Assembly: GCF_003635165.1 (NCBI RefSeq)
Contig: NZ_ML058608.1
Location: 186,001-250,000 of the forward strand
Direction of reading: 5' to 3'
Origin: Burkholderia sp. Nafp2/4-1b
Lineage (GTDB): Bacteria > Pseudomonadota > Gammaproteobacteria > Burkholderiales > Burkholderiaceae
Length of the DNA: 64,000 nt
Part shown: piece after piece, positions 43,800 to 53,769 of the stretch
Position numbering within the stretch: the first letter of the stretch is position 1
Layout of the letters: every line of letters starts with the position of its first letter
Notes under the pieces: generated by a model
Databases searched by the model: none
Seen by the model: only the letters and a program-made list of their open reading frames with translations
What the model was told of the DNA's origin: nothing
Made by a program: the position numbers and the translations under genes

Positions 43800-44463
43800 G
43801 GGCGTTCTCCAGTGTCGACCAGCGGGGGCGCGAGTGCGTGTGCTGGTCCGATACAAGGTTGCGAAACTTGCCGGCGCCCGCCTTCTGCGGGGCGCGTGGC
43901 CGGCCCGGCGGCGCGGTGCGCGGGGCTCGGGCGGCAAGTTGCGGGGCGGGGCGGCGCGGCTCACGCCGCCGCCCATTGGAGTCCATTATCGATATCGCCT
44001 TCCGGGGTTCGAGTGTTTTTTCAAACACTTAAGGCTTGTTACACCATGAAATACGCGAAAACCCCGATAAAAAGGGCGGGAAAACGTGAAGCGAGACGGC
44101 AACAACTATTGTTGCGCTATCGTGAAAAACCACTATAATTTTTACCGATTCATCCTCCGGCAGCCTTGCCGGACGGCCTCCCGCCGGATTCGTCGCATGC
44201 AGGGCCATATCGCAAACGAATTCGCGCCCCTTTTGCCCCCGCCGTTTGGCCCTTTTTGATTCGTCTTGTCGGAAAAATTCCTACACGGTTTACAGACAAA
44301 TCCTGCATGGCATACGCCACTTCGCTGATACCGGCATAAATGCCGTTTGGCCAAAATTCGCCCTGTAAGACTGATAAACGTGCCGAGGCGGTGTCCACGG
44401 GTGCCTGCTCGAGCAAACGTTTTCACAACGAAAGGCCAAAGCAAAGCTCTTAACGGGGGAATC
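43800..44463. other. flhDC upstream region
   Basis: 664 bp without a supported gene. The first part (43800-43990) is GC-rich and belongs to the GT4 promoter side; from 44000 it becomes AT-rich and carries the probable flhDC promoter described separately, followed by a long untranslated leader of about 320 nt. Such long leaders occur in flhDC of enteric bacteria, where they receive many regulators. Confidence 0.5.
44099..44139 (+). promoter_or_regulatory. Probable flhDC promoter with overlapping operator
   Basis: TTGCGC (44112-44117), 16-nt spacer, perfect TATAAT (44134-44139). A perfect 7-bp inverted repeat GCAACAA-CTA-TTGTTGC (44099-44115) overlaps the -35 box, the layout of a repressor operator. 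It lies about 325 bp before flhD; the regulator is unknown. Confidence 0.65.
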
Positions 44464-44784
44464 ATGAGCGCCACCAGCGAAATGCTCAGTGAGATCAAAG
44501 AGGTCAACCTGTCGTACCTCCTCCTCGCGCAACGGCTGCTGCGGGAAGACAAGGCGATGGGCATGTTCCGGATGGGAATTTCCCAGGAACTGGCCGATGT
44601 GCTCGCGAACCTCACGCTCGCCCAGACCGTGAAGCTCGCCGCATCGAACCAGATGTTGTGCCGTTTCCGCTTCGACGATCACGCGTTGCTGTCGTCGCTC
44701 GCCGACAAAGGTCGCAGCGACGTCGTCACGCACGCGCACTCGGCCATCCTGATGGCCGGCCAGCCGGTCGAAAGCGTCCGCTGA
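44464..44784 (+). CDS. flhD: Flagellar master activator subunit FlhD
   Basis: 106-residue all-helical protein starting MSATSEMLSEIKEVNLSYLL. With FlhC it forms the D4C2 activator of class II flagellar promoters. The family pattern LLAQRLLREDKAMGMFRMGIS and the C-terminal DNA-contact region (CRFRFDDHALLSSLAD) are clear. Start at 44464 follows a GGGG stretch and gives the family length. It is followed by flhC after 93 bp. Confidence 0.97.
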   Translation: MSATSEMLSEIKEVNLSYLLLAQRLLREDKAMGMFRMGISQELADVLANLTLAQTVKLAASNQMLCRFRFDDHALLSSLADKGRSDVVTHAHSAILMAGQPVESVR

Positions 44785-44877
44785 TCCTTTACCGCCTTGC
44801 GTTCGTCCCGGTTACCAGGCCGGCAGGCGGCGCATTGGCCATTCAACCGAACAATGTCAAGCGGACAGTTATTCACC

Positions 44878-45432
44878 ATGGCAAGCAAAAGCGTCGTGAT
44901 CGAGGTGAAGGAAATCACCCTCGCCATCGAACTGATCGAACTGGGCGCCCGGCTGCAGTTGCTCGAGGCGGAGACGAGCCTGTCTCGCGACCGCCTGATC
45001 AAGCTGTACAAGGAACTGAAGGGCGTGTCGCCGCCGAAGGGGATGCTGCCGTTCTCGACCGACTGGTTCATGACGTGGCAGCCGAACATCCACTCGTCGC
45101 TGTTCTACAACATCTACCGGTTCATGCAGGACCACGGCCGCTGCGACCCGATCCAGTCGATCGTGAAGGCGTACCGGCTCTATCTGGAGCACGTGAACCT
45201 GTCCGGCGACGAAGCCGCGCTGAGTCTCACGCGCGCATGGACGCTCGTGCGCTTCTTCGACTCGGGGATGCTGCAGATGACCCCGTGCACGCGCTGCGGC
45301 GGCCACTTCGTCGCGCATGCGCATGATCCACATCAAGGTTTCGTGTGCGGCCTGTGCCAGCCGCCGTCGCGCGCCGGCAAGACCCGCAAGGCCGCCGCCG
45401 CGCGCGCCGAGCTGGCCGCCGCCGCGGCCTGA
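44878..45432 (+). CDS. flhC: Flagellar master activator subunit FlhC
   Basis: 184-residue partner of FlhD starting [20 protein letters not shown], the family N-terminus; earlier in-frame ATGs at 44797 and 44854 are less likely. Contains [21 protein letters not shown] and the zinc-binding cysteines [24 protein letters not shown] (split C-x2-C pairs). The C-terminus has an Ala-rich tail longer than in enteric FlhC. The complex activates class II operons including those for fliA and export genes. Confidence 0.96.
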   Translation: MASKSVVIEVKEITLAIELIELGARLQLLEAETSLSRDRLIKLYKELKGVSPPKGMLPFSTDWFMTWQPNIHSSLFYNIYRFMQDHGRCDPIQSIVKAYRLYLEHVNLSGDEAALSLTRAWTLVRFFDSGMLQMTPCTRCGGHFVAHAHDPHQGFVCGLCQPPSRAGKTRKAAAARAELAAAAA

Positions 45433-45551
45433 GCGCCGGGCCGGGCACCGCCGGGCGGGGCGCGAGCCGGAATCCGGGCTGGGGCCGCGCGCCGCCCTAA
45501 CCGGCCGGGGGCTTGCTGGTAAACACCGCCGCGTCGCAGCGGCGCGACCGC

Positions 45552-45578
45552 GAAAGTTTTCCTGCCGACTGCCGTAAA
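45552..45578 (+). promoter_or_regulatory. Sigma-28 (FliA) promoter of motAB-che
   Basis: GAAAGTTT (45552-45559), 11-nt spacer, GCCGTAAA (45571-45578). Against the consensus TAAAGTTT-N11-GCCGATAA this is an excellent match with exact spacing. It lies 47 bp before motA and should drive the long motA-to-cheZ operon as a class III promoter. Confidence 0.85.
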
Positions 45579-45625
45579 CCTGATTAACGGCGGTCTCCCC
45601 GCCGGTCTTTCGTGAGGGACAGGCA

Positions 45626-46486
45626 GTGCTGATTATCGTGGGAACACTCGTGACGCTGTTGTCCGTCTTCGGCGGTTATGCGCTGGCAGGCGGGCATCTG
45701 GGCGCACTGGTCCAGCCGCTCGAGATCCTGATGATCGTCGGCGCGGGCGTCGGCGCGTTCATCCTCGGCAATGGCATGAAGACCATCAAGGCGACGCTGC
45801 GCGTGCTGCCGACGCTCTTCAAGGGCTCGAAGTACACGAAGGACGTCTATATGGAACTGATGGCGCTCCTGTACGTGCTGCTCGCGAAGGCGCGCAAGGA
45901 AGGCACGCTGACGCTCGAGGCCGACATCGACGATCCGGACAAGAGCCCGATCTTCACGCAATACCCGAAGATCCTCGCCGATCGCCACATCGTCGAATTC
46001 CTGACCGACTACCTGCGGCTGATGGTGGGCGGCAACATGAACGCGTTCGAGATCGAGAGCCTGATGGACGAGGAGATCGAGACGCACCACTCGGAAGGCG
46101 AAGGCCCGGCGCACGCGCTGATGCGCGTCGGCGACGCGATGCCGGCGTTCGGGATCGTCGCGGCCGTGATGGGCGTCGTGCACACGATGGCGTCCGCCGA
46201 CAAGCCGCCCGCGGTGCTCGGCGCGATGATCGCGCAGGCGCTGGTCGGCACGTTCCTCGGGATCCTGCTGTCGTACGGGCTGATCGGGCCGCTCGCGAGC
46301 CTCGCGGAGCAGCGCGTCGCCGAGTCGACCAAGATGTTCCAGTGCATCAAGGTGACGATCCTCGCGAGCCTGAACGGCTATGCGCCGGCGATCGCGGTGG
46401 AGTTCGGCCGCAAGGTGCTGTTCTCGACCGAGCGTCCGTCGTTCACCGAGCTCGAAGAGCACGTGCGGCGCGTGAAGGCCAAGTGA
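45626..46486 (+). CDS. motA: Flagellar stator protein MotA
   Basis: 286-residue inner-membrane protein with a GTG start and GAGGG upstream. Four membrane helices; the torque residues known from E. coli MotA are conserved at the same numbers, Arg90 and Glu98 in the cytoplasmic loop (AKARKEGTLTLE). The proline-bearing helices (GDAMPAFGIVAAVMGV) are present. With MotB it forms the proton-driven stator. 13 bp before motB. Confidence 0.97.
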   Translation: MLIIVGTLVTLLSVFGGYALAGGHLGALVQPLEILMIVGAGVGAFILGNGMKTIKATLRVLPTLFKGSKYTKDVYMELMALLYVLLAKARKEGTLTLEADIDDPDKSPIFTQYPKILADRHIVEFLTDYLRLMVGGNMNAFEIESLMDEEIETHHSEGEGPAHALMRVGDAMPAFGIVAAVMGVVHTMASADKPPAVLGAMIAQALVGTFLGILLSYGLIGPLASLAEQRVAESTKMFQCIKVTILASLNGYAPAIAVEFGRKVLFSTERPSFTELEEHVRRVKAK

Positions 46487-46499
46487 CACGGAGCGGCCG

Positions 46500-47519
46500 A
46501 TGAGCAAGAGCAAGGATCGCGCGATCGTCGTGAAACGGGTCGCCCCGGCGAAGAAGGGCCACCACGGCGGCGCATGGAAGCTCGCGTATGCGGACTTCAT
46601 GACCGCGATGATGGCGTTCTTCCTGTTGATGTGGCTGCTGAGCTCGGTCACGCCGGTGCAGCTGAAGGGGATCGCCGATTACTTCAACACGCCGCTGAAG
46701 GCCGCCCTCTTCGGCAGCGGCGATCGCAGCTCGCAGGACTCCAGCATCATCAACGGCGGCGGCCGCGACCTGTCGAGCGCCGACGCCGGCACGCTGCGCC
46801 GCACCGACGGCTCGACGAACCTCGCCGACCGTGTCGCGAAGGCCGGCGACGAGAAGACGCGCTCGCAGGCGCAGGGCGCGCAGGACCGGCTCGAGCAGAC
46901 GCGCCTGCACGACCTGCAGATCAAGCTGATGGCGGCGATCGAGGCGAATCCTACGCTGCGGCAGTTCAAGCAGCAGATCCGCATCGATTCGACGCTGATG
47001 GGGCTGCGCATCGAGATCGTCGATTCGCAGAAGCGGCCGATGTTCGCGATGTCGAGCGACCATGTCGAGCCGTACATGCGCGACATCCTGCGCGAGATCG
47101 GCAAGACGCTGAACGACGTGCCGAACCGGATCATCGTCCAGGGTCACACCGACGCGGTGCCATATGCGGGCGGCGAGGGCGGCTACAGCAACTGGGAGCT
47201 GTCGGCCGACCGCGCGAACGCGTCGCGCCGCGAGCTGATCACGGGCGGCATGGACGAGGCGAAGGTGCTGCGCGTGCTTGGCCTCGCGTCGACGCAGAAC
47301 CTGAACAAGGCCGATCCGCTCGATCCGGAAAACCGCCGGATCAGCGTGATCGTGCTGAACCGCAAATCCGAAGACGCGCTGACGCGCGACGACGCGACGA
47401 CCACGACGCTGTCGGCCGACGCGGCGGGCTCGAAGCTGCTGTCCCAGCAGCTCGGCGGCCCGTCGATGGCCGCGCGACCGGTGGTCGCGAGCGCTGTCGC
47501 CGTGGCGCCGAAACCCTGA
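46500..47519 (+). CDS. motB: Flagellar stator protein MotB
   Basis: 339-residue protein. The single membrane helix (ADFMTAMMAFFLLMWLLSSV) contains the proton-carrying Asp at residue 32, as in E. coli. A plug/linker region follows, then the OmpA-like peptidoglycan-binding domain (RIIVQGHTDAVPYAGGEGGY, NWELSADRANASRRELI, PENRRISVIVL). It anchors the stator to the cell wall. SD GGAGCGG precedes the ATG. Confidence 0.97.
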   Translation: MSKSKDRAIVVKRVAPAKKGHHGGAWKLAYADFMTAMMAFFLLMWLLSSVTPVQLKGIADYFNTPLKAALFGSGDRSSQDSSIINGGGRDLSSADAGTLRRTDGSTNLADRVAKAGDEKTRSQAQGAQDRLEQTRLHDLQIKLMAAIEANPTLRQFKQQIRIDSTLMGLRIEIVDSQKRPMFAMSSDHVEPYMRDILREIGKTLNDVPNRIIVQGHTDAVPYAGGEGGYSNWELSADRANASRRELITGGMDEAKVLRVLGLASTQNLNKADPLDPENRRISVIVLNRKSEDALTRDDATTTTLSADAAGSKLLSQQLGGPSMAARPVVASAVAVAPKP

Positions 47520-47543
47520 CGTATCCCAGATTTCGAGACAGAC

Positions 47544-47921
47544 ATGATCCGAACCATTCTCGCCATCGACGACTCCGCGACCATGCGTGCGCTGCTGCAG
47601 GCGACGCTTGCACAGGCCGGCTACGACGTGACGGTGGCGCCGGACGGCGAAGCCGGCTTCGACATGGCGGCCACCGTGCCGTACGACCTGGTGCTGACCG
47701 ACCAGAACATGCCGCGCAAGAACGGCCTCGAGGTGATCGCCGCGCTGCGCAAGCTGAGCGCGTATGCGGACACGCCGATCCTCGTACTGACGACCGAAGG
47801 CAGCGATGCCTTCAAGGACGCGGCGCGCGACGCGGGCGCGACCGGCTGGATCGAAAAGCCGATCGACCCGACCGTGCTGGTCGACCTGGTCGGGACGCTG
47901 TCCGAGCAGACCGCCTCCTGA
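47544..47921 (+). CDS. CheY-like response regulator (first copy)
   Basis: 125-residue single receiver domain: acidic pair Asp9-Asp10, phospho-acceptor Asp53 (in VLTDQNMP), conserved Thr in LTTEG and Lys105 (in IEKPID). The gene lies between motB and cheA, where several beta-proteobacteria have a CheY1. It may be a phosphate sink or act on other targets, with the CheY copy beside cheZ as the motor-binding one (inference). Confidence 0.9.
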   Translation: MIRTILAIDDSATMRALLQATLAQAGYDVTVAPDGEAGFDMAATVPYDLVLTDQNMPRKNGLEVIAALRKLSAYADTPILVLTTEGSDAFKDAARDAGATGWIEKPIDPTVLVDLVGTLSEQTAS

Positions 47922-47954
47922 CATGAACGCGACGAATCCAACCGGTGACCGGGC

Positions 47955-50207
47955 ATGACTCTCGACATCACGCAGTTCTACCAGACCTTTTTCGACGAAG
48001 CGGACGAGTTGCTCGCGCAGATGGAGCAGCTGCTGCTGAACCTCGACGTCGGCTCGCCGGACCCCGAAGACCTGGCCGCGATCTTCCGCGCCGCGCATTC
48101 GATCAAGGGCGGCGCGGCGACGTTCGGCTTTTCCGCGCTGACCGAGACGACCCACATCCTCGAGTCGCTGCTCGACCGCGCGCGCAACCATGAGCTGACG
48201 CTGACCAAGGAAATGGTCGATGCGTTCCTCGAGACCAAGGACGTGCTGTCCGACCAGCTCGTCGACTATCGCGCGAGCGCGGAACCGGACGCGGCGGCTG
48301 CCGCGACGATCTGCGCGAAGCTCGAACGCCTGAAGGTCGAGAGCGGCGCGGCTGCGCCCGCGGAAGCCGCGCAGGCCGCGCCTGTGGCGCCGGTCGTGGC
48401 GGCCGCACCGGCCCCGGCCGCCGCCGGCAGCGACCACACGCCCGATCACGTGGTCGAACAGGCCGTCGCGGCCGCGCATCCGGCGGCCGACGCCGGCGCG
48501 GACGGCCCGCACCTGAAGATCACGCTCGTCGGCGTCGACGCGAAGGACCAGGCGCTGCTCAGCGAGGAACTCGGCAATCTCGGCCGCATCGTCGGCCGCG
48601 AGGCAGTGGGCGCGGACCTGACGCTGTGGCTCGAATCGGACGTGTCGTCCGACGACATCGTCGCCGTGTGCTGCTTCGTGATCGACGACAGCCAGATCCG
48701 CATCGGGCGCGGCACCGCACCGGCCGCACCGGCAGCGACAGCGGCCGCCGTCGAACCGGCCGCCGCGCCGGAGCCGGCCGCGCGCGTCGAAGTGTTCGCG
48801 CAAGCCGCCGGTGCCGCACCGGCCGCCGCCGCGCCGCAGGCACCCGAGCAAGCACAGCAGCAAGCGCCGCAGCAAGCGCAGCCGAGCGCAGCCGCACAAC
48901 CGGCGCCCCAACCGCACGCCGAACCGGCCGCGCAACCCGCGCAGGCCGCCGCGCACCACGACGACAAGCGTGCGCGCCCGGCCGCCGGTGCAGCGGCGGG
49001 CGCCGAAGGCAGCTCGATCCGCGTGGGCGTCGAGAAGGTCGACCAGCTGATCAACCTGGTCGGCGAGCTCGTGATCACGCAGGCGATGCTCGCGGAAACC
49101 GCGAGCGCGTTCGATCCGGCGCTGCACGACCGCCTGTTCAACGGGATGGCGCAGCTCGAGCGCAATGCGCGCGACCTGCAGGAAGCGGTGATGTCGATCC
49201 GGATGATGCCGATGGACTACGTGTTCAGCCGCTTCCCGCGGCTCGTGCGCGACCTCGCCGGCAAGCTCGGCAAGCAGGTCGAGCTCGTCACGTTCGGCCA
49301 GGCGACCGAGCTCGACAAGAGCCTGATCGAGCGGATCATCGACCCGCTCACGCACCTCGTGCGCAACAGCCTCGACCACGGGATCGAAACGGTCGACAAG
49401 CGCGTCGCCGCCGGCAAGGACGGCGTCGGCCAGCTGGTGCTGTCGGCCGCGCATCACGGCGGCAACATCGTGATCGAAGTGAGCGACGACGGCGGTGGCC
49501 TGAACCGCGAGCGGATCCTCGCGAAGGCCGCGAAGCAGGGTATGCAGATTTCCGAGAACATCAGCGACGACGAAGTCTGGCAGCTGATCTTCGCGCCGGG
49601 CTTCTCGACCGCCGAGACCGTGACCGACGTGTCGGGCCGCGGCGTCGGGATGGACGTCGTGAAGCGCAACATCCAGTCGATGGGCGGCCATGTCGAGATC
49701 TCGTCGCAGGCCGGCCGCGGCACGACCACGCGGATCGTGCTGCCGCTCACGCTCGCGATTCTCGACGGGATGTCGGTCAAGGTGGGCAGCGAGATCTTCA
49801 TCCTGCCGCTGAACTTCGTGATGGAGTCGCTGCAGCCGTCGATCGACGACATCTACACGGTCGGCAACGGCGAGCGCGTGGTGCGCGTGCGCGGCGAATA
49901 CCTGCCGCTCGTCGCGCTGCACGAAGTGTTCTCGGTCGACGATGCGCGCACCGATCCGACCCAGGGGATCGTCACGATCATGGAAACCGAGGGGCGACGC
50001 TTCGCGATGCTGATCGACGAGCTCGTCGGCCAGCAGCAGGTGGTCGTGAAGAACCTCGAAACCAATTACCGCAAGGTGCACGGCATCTCGGCGGCGACCA
50101 TCCTGGGCGACGGCAGCGTCGCACTGATCGTCGACGTCGCGGCGCTTAACCGCGAAACCCGTGCGATGCACGGCGCCCGAGCCGGCGCCGAGCTCGCCAT
50201 CTTCTGA
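47955..50207 (+). CDS. cheA: Chemotaxis histidine kinase CheA
   Basis: 750-residue kinase. HPt domain with phosphorylated His48 in FRAAHSIKGGAATFGF, a P2-like regulatory region, long Ala/Pro/Gln-rich linker (about 275-335), dimerisation P3, ATPase P4 with N box LVRNSLDHGIE, G1 EVSDDGGGLNRERI and G2 GRGVGMDVVKRNI, then the CheW-like P5. It transfers phosphate from receptor clusters to CheY and CheB. Confidence 0.97.
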   Translation: MTLDITQFYQTFFDEADELLAQMEQLLLNLDVGSPDPEDLAAIFRAAHSIKGGAATFGFSALTETTHILESLLDRARNHELTLTKEMVDAFLETKDVLSDQLVDYRASAEPDAAAAATICAKLERLKVESGAAAPAEAAQAAPVAPVVAAAPAPAAAGSDHTPDHVVEQAVAAAHPAADAGADGPHLKITLVGVDAKDQALLSEELGNLGRIVGREAVGADLTLWLESDVSSDDIVAVCCFVIDDSQIRIGRGTAPAAPAATAAAVEPAAAPEPAARVEVFAQAAGAAPAAAAPQAPEQAQQQAPQQAQPSAAAQPAPQPHAEPAAQPAQAAAHHDDKRARPAAGAAAGAEGSSIRVGVEKVDQLINLVGELVITQAMLAETASAFDPALHDRLFNGMAQLERNARDLQEAVMSIRMMPMDYVFSRFPRLVRDLAGKLGKQVELVTFGQATELDKSLIERIIDPLTHLVRNSLDHGIETVDKRVAAGKDGVGQLVLSAAHHGGNIVIEVSDDGGGLNRERILAKAAKQGMQISENISDDEVWQLIFAPGFSTAETVTDVSGRGVGMDVVKRNIQSMGGHVEISSQAGRGTTTRIVLPLTLAILDGMSVKVGSEIFILPLNFVMESLQPSIDDIYTVGNGERVVRVRGEYLPLVALHEVFSVDDARTDPTQGIVTIMETEGRRFAMLIDELVGQQQVVVKNLETNYRKVHGISAATILGDGSVALIVDVAALNRETRAMHGARAGAELAIF

Positions 50208-50237
50208 CTCTCGCCATTCAACCGATTGGGGGCACAC

Positions 50238-50771
50238 GTGTCTGCTGAAGTCCAAATGATCAATTCGGCCGCGGCGAACGCGGCTACCAGCCGCCGCGCC
50301 GCCGAACACGGCGACGCGACGGGCCAGGAATTTCTCGTCTTCACGCTCGGCGATGAGGAATACGGGATCGACATCCTGAAGGTGCAGGAAATCCGCGGCT
50401 ACGACAGCGTCACGCGCATCGCGAACGCGCCGGACTTCATCAAGGGCGTGATCAACCTGCGCGGGATCATCGTGCCGATCGTCGACATGCGGATCAAGTT
50501 CCATCTCGGCCGCGTCGAGTATGACCACCAGACCGTCGTGATCATCCTGAACGTGTCGAATCGCGTGGTCGGGATGGTGGTCGACGGCGTGTCCGACGTG
50601 CTGACGCTGCAGACGGACCACATCATGCCGGCGCCGGAATTCGGCGCGACGCTGACGACCGAGTACCTGACGGGCCTCGGCACGGTCGACGGCCGCATGC
50701 TGATCCTGATGGACATCGAGAAGCTGATGTCGAGCCGGGAAATGGCGCTGATCGAGACGCTCGGCGCATAA
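50238..50771 (+). CDS. cheW: Chemotaxis coupling protein CheW
   Basis: 177-residue protein. A GTG start at 50238 (product [11 protein letters not shown]) with GGGGG 5 nt upstream is preferred over a TTG 12 nt earlier. The CheW fold is clear: [48 protein letters not shown] and [26 protein letters not shown]. It links receptors to CheA. Follows cheA by 30 bp. Confidence 0.96.
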   Translation: MSAEVQMINSAAANAATSRRAAEHGDATGQEFLVFTLGDEEYGIDILKVQEIRGYDSVTRIANAPDFIKGVINLRGIIVPIVDMRIKFHLGRVEYDHQTVVIILNVSNRVVGMVVDGVSDVLTLQTDHIMPAPEFGATLTTEYLTGLGTVDGRMLILMDIEKLMSSREMALIETLGA

Positions 50772-50808
50772 GCGCGCCGCGCGCGCAGTAACTTCGGGAG
50801 AATCTGCA

Positions 50809-52779
50809 ATGTTGCATAACTGGTCGATCCGCACGACGCTCACGGCGGTCGGACTCATCCTCGTGTGCCTGGCCGCCGCGGTCGGCGGGCTCGGCCTCTA
50901 CGCGCTCAATCACGCGAGCCGCTCGCTCGACGAGATCGCGCACGTCGATCTGCCGGCGATCCACGCGCTGGACGACACGGCCGCGCACCTGCTGCGTTCG
51001 CGTATCGCGCTCGATCGCTTCCGTACGCTGACCGAAGCCGGCAATGCGGCCGACGCGACGAAGGTGCTCGACCGCGCGCAGGAGCTGTTCGCGAAGTCGA
51101 ACCAGAACTGGCAGGCGTTCCAGTCGTTGCCGAAGCTGGGCGTCGAGCAGACGCTCGTCGACGAGCTCGCCGCACGCTACACGACGATCGTGAAGGAAGG
51201 CGTCGAGCCCGAATTCGTCGCGGCGCGCGCGGGCGACATGGCGGCGTACCACGCGATTGCCGACACGAAGATCAGCCCGATGTTCGTCGCCTTCGACCAG
51301 ACGGCGGCGGCCGTGATCGCGTCGCTGCAAAAGCGCGCGGAAGAGCGCCAGGCCGCGACGCAGTCGCAGATCTCGATGATGATCGGCCTGATCGCGGCCG
51401 GCATCGCGATCGCGTTCGTCGTCGTGATCGCGATCCGCTTCGCGATGCGCGGACTGATCGTGAAGCCGCTGGAAGACGCGATCGCGCACTTCGAACGCAT
51501 TGCCGGCGGCGACCTCACGCAACCGGTGAACGTGTTCAGCACCAATGAGATCGGCCGGCTGTTCGGCGGCATCAAGCGGATGCAGGATGCCGTGACGACG
51601 ATGGTGCAGGCCGTGCATCGCGGCACGGAATCGATCGACGTCGGCGCGCGCGAGATCTCGACCGGTAACACCGATCTGTCGCAGCGCACCGAGCAGCAGG
51701 CCGCGTCGCTGCAGGAAACCGCGTCGAGCATGGAGCAGCTGACCGGCACCGTGCGCCAGAACGCGGAAAACGCGCGGCAGGCAAGCCAGCTCGCGGTGAA
51801 CGCATCGGACATCGCGACGCAGGGCGGCGAAGTGGTCGGCCAGGTCGTGTCGACGATGCAGGACATCGCGACGAGCTCGGGCAAGATCGTCGACATCATC
51901 GGCACGATCGAAGGCATCGCGTTCCAGACCAACATCCTCGCGCTGAACGCGGCGGTCGAAGCCGCGCGGGCCGGCGAGCAGGGCCGCGGCTTCGCGGTGG
52001 TCGCGGGCGAGGTGCGCTCGCTCGCGCAGCGCAGCGCGAGCGCCGCGAAGGAAATCAAGCAGCTGATCGGCGATTCGGCCGAGAAGGTCGATAGCGGGTC
52101 CGCGCTCGTCGCGCGCGCCGGCTCGACGATGGACGAGATCGTGCAGGCCGTGCGCCGCGTGACCGACATCATGGGCGAGATCAGCGCCGCGTCGGAGGAG
52201 CAGTCGACCGGCATCGAACAGGTCAATCGCGCGGTCGGCCAGATGGATTCGGTCACGCAGCAGAACGCGGCGCTCGTCGAGGAGGCCGCGGCCGCCGCGG
52301 CGTCGCTCGAGGAGCAGACGCGCCAGATGAAGGCGATCGTGTCGGAGTGGCGTGTCGCGGGCGGCATCGCGCTCGCACCGGCGCGCGGCGCCGTGCGCAC
52401 GGCAGCTCACGCAGCGGCGCCGGCGTTGCCGTCGGAGAGCCGTCACGACACCGCGCCGGCTGCACTGCCGGCACCGCACGCTGCGGCCCAGCCGGCGGCA
52501 CGCCGCGCCGCGAGTGCATCGCATGCCGCGGCCCCGGTGCCGGGCCACGACACGAAGCGCACGACCGACTCCGCTGCGCGCGCGCCGAAGGAAGCGCCGG
52601 CCGCCGGCGGCTACGGCCCGCGTCTCGCGAAGACGGCGGCCGCACCGGCCCACAAGCCTGCCCACAAGGCGGCCGAGAAGCCCGCCGAGAAGCCCGCGCT
52701 GGTGCGTCCGGCGCTGAACGGCGAGAAGCCGGCGCTGGCCACGGCCGGCGCATCCGACGACGACTGGGAGACTTTCTGA
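50809..52779 (+). CDS. Methyl-accepting chemotaxis protein (Tar/Tsr type)
   Basis: 656-residue receptor. TM1 at about residues 8-32, a periplasmic four-helix-type ligand domain (about 33-188), TM2 at about 190-208, HAMP, and the signalling hairpin with [21 protein letters not shown] variable Ala/Pro/His-rich tail ends in DDDWETF, the C-terminal pentapeptide that tethers CheR and CheB in enteric receptors. Methylation helices with paired Glu/Gln flank the hairpin. Ligand unknown. Confidence 0.95.
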   Translation: MLHNWSIRTTLTAVGLILVCLAAAVGGLGLYALNHASRSLDEIAHVDLPAIHALDDTAAHLLRSRIALDRFRTLTEAGNAADATKVLDRAQELFAKSNQNWQAFQSLPKLGVEQTLVDELAARYTTIVKEGVEPEFVAARAGDMAAYHAIADTKISPMFVAFDQTAAAVIASLQKRAEERQAATQSQISMMIGLIAAGIAIAFVVVIAIRFAMRGLIVKPLEDAIAHFERIAGGDLTQPVNVFSTNEIGRLFGGIKRMQDAVTTMVQAVHRGTESIDVGAREISTGNTDLSQRTEQQAASLQETASSMEQLTGTVRQNAENARQASQLAVNASDIATQGGEVVGQVVSTMQDIATSSGKIVDIIGTIEGIAFQTNILALNAAVEAARAGEQGRGFAVVAGEVRSLAQRSASAAKEIKQLIGDSAEKVDSGSALVARAGSTMDEIVQAVRRVTDIMGEISAASEEQSTGIEQVNRAVGQMDSVTQQNAALVEEAAAAAASLEEQTRQMKAIVSEWRVAGGIALAPARGAVRTAAHAAAPALPSESRHDTAPAALPAPHAAAQPAARRAASASHAAAPVPGHDTKRTTDSAARAPKEAPAAGGYGPRLAKTAAAPAHKPAHKAAEKPAEKPALVRPALNGEKPALATAGASDDDWETF

Positions 52780-52782
52780 GCC

Positions 52783-53769
52783 ATGCCGTCCGCGCGCGCA
52801 CCGTTTCGACCTGATGCACCGGATGCCTCGCCCCGCGCGGGCGAGCCGGGGCGCGACTTCGCGTTCACCGGCGCGGATTTCGCACGCATCCGCGCGCTGA
52901 TCCATCAACGCGCGGGAATCTCGCTGTCCGAGCACAAGCGCGACATGGCGTACAGCCGGCTTGCACGCCGGCTGCGCGCCCGCGGCCTCGACACGTTCCG
53001 CGACTACCTCGACCTGCTCGAGCAGGAAGACGATCCGCTCGAGTGGGAAGCGTTCACCAACTCGCTGACGACCAACCTGACCGCGTTCTTTCGCGAGTCG
53101 CATCATTTTCCGATCCTCGCCGACTTCGTGAAGGCGCGGCCGGCACCGGTATCGGTGTGGTGCTCGGCGGCGTCGACCGGCGAGGAGCCTTACTCGATCG
53201 CGATCACGCTGATCGAGGCGCTCGGCGATTCGGCCGCGCGCGGCGCATCGATCCTCGCGACCGACCTCGACACGCAGGTGCTCGCGAAGGCCGAGGCCGG
53301 CATCTATACCTACGACCAGGTCAAGCACCTGAGCCCGGAGCGGCTCAAGCGCTTCTTCCTGAAAGGCACCGGCGCACAGGCCGGCCGCGTGAAGGTGCGG
53401 CCGGAACTGCGCGCGATGATTCGCTTCGAGCAGCTGAACCTGACCGATGCCGATTACGGGATCGGCAAGCCGTTCGACGCGATCTTCTGCCGCAACGTGA
53501 TGATCTATTTCGACAAGCCGACGCAGGGGCAGGTGCTGTCGCGCTTCGAGCCGCTCGTGAAGCCGGGCGGGCTGCTGTTCGCCGGCCATTCGGAGAACTT
53601 CACGTACGTCTCGCAGGCATTCCGGCTGCGCGGGCAGACGGTGTACGAACTGACGCGCGATGCCGCGCAGGGCGCGCGAGCGCGCGGCGCGGCACCGGCC
53701 GCGGCGTTGGCGTCGCGTATCCCCGCGCGTGCCGCGGGCGCCGCACCCGCTTACGGAGAACGCGGATGA
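52783..53769 (+). CDS. cheR: Chemotaxis methyltransferase CheR
   Basis: 328-residue SAM methyltransferase. N-terminal helical domain ([22 protein letters not shown]), catalytic domain with [21 protein letters not shown] (SAM motif I) and [19 protein letters not shown], and a beta subdomain for the receptor pentapeptide. It methylates receptor glutamates for adaptation. 4 bp after the receptor gene, 4-bp overlap with cheD. Confidence 0.96.
   Translation: MPSARAPFRPDAPDASPRAGEPGRDFAFTGADFARIRALIHQRAGISLSEHKRDMAYSRLARRLRARGLDTFRDYLDLLEQEDDPLEWEAFTNSLTTNLTAFFRESHHFPILADFVKARPAPVSVWCSAASTGEEPYSIAITLIEALGDSAARGASILATDLDTQVLAKAEAGIYTYDQVKHLSPERLKRFFLKGTGAQAGRVKVRPELRAMIRFEQLNLTDADYGIGKPFDAIFCRNVMIYFDKPTQGQVLSRFEPLVKPGGLLFAGHSENFTYVSQAFRLRGQTVYELTRDAAQGARARGAAPAAALASRIPARAAGAAPAYGERG

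Noticed and set aside
44150-44416. Minus-strand frame in the flhDC leader
   Set aside because: No ribosome site and no family resemblance; it lies within a regulatory leader.
46443-50858. Very long minus-strand open frame (about 1470 codons) opposite motB-cheA-cheW
   Set aside because: Antisense of well-supported che genes; long stop-free antisense frames are expected at this GC and codon bias, and the product is Arg/His/Asp-rich without any domain.
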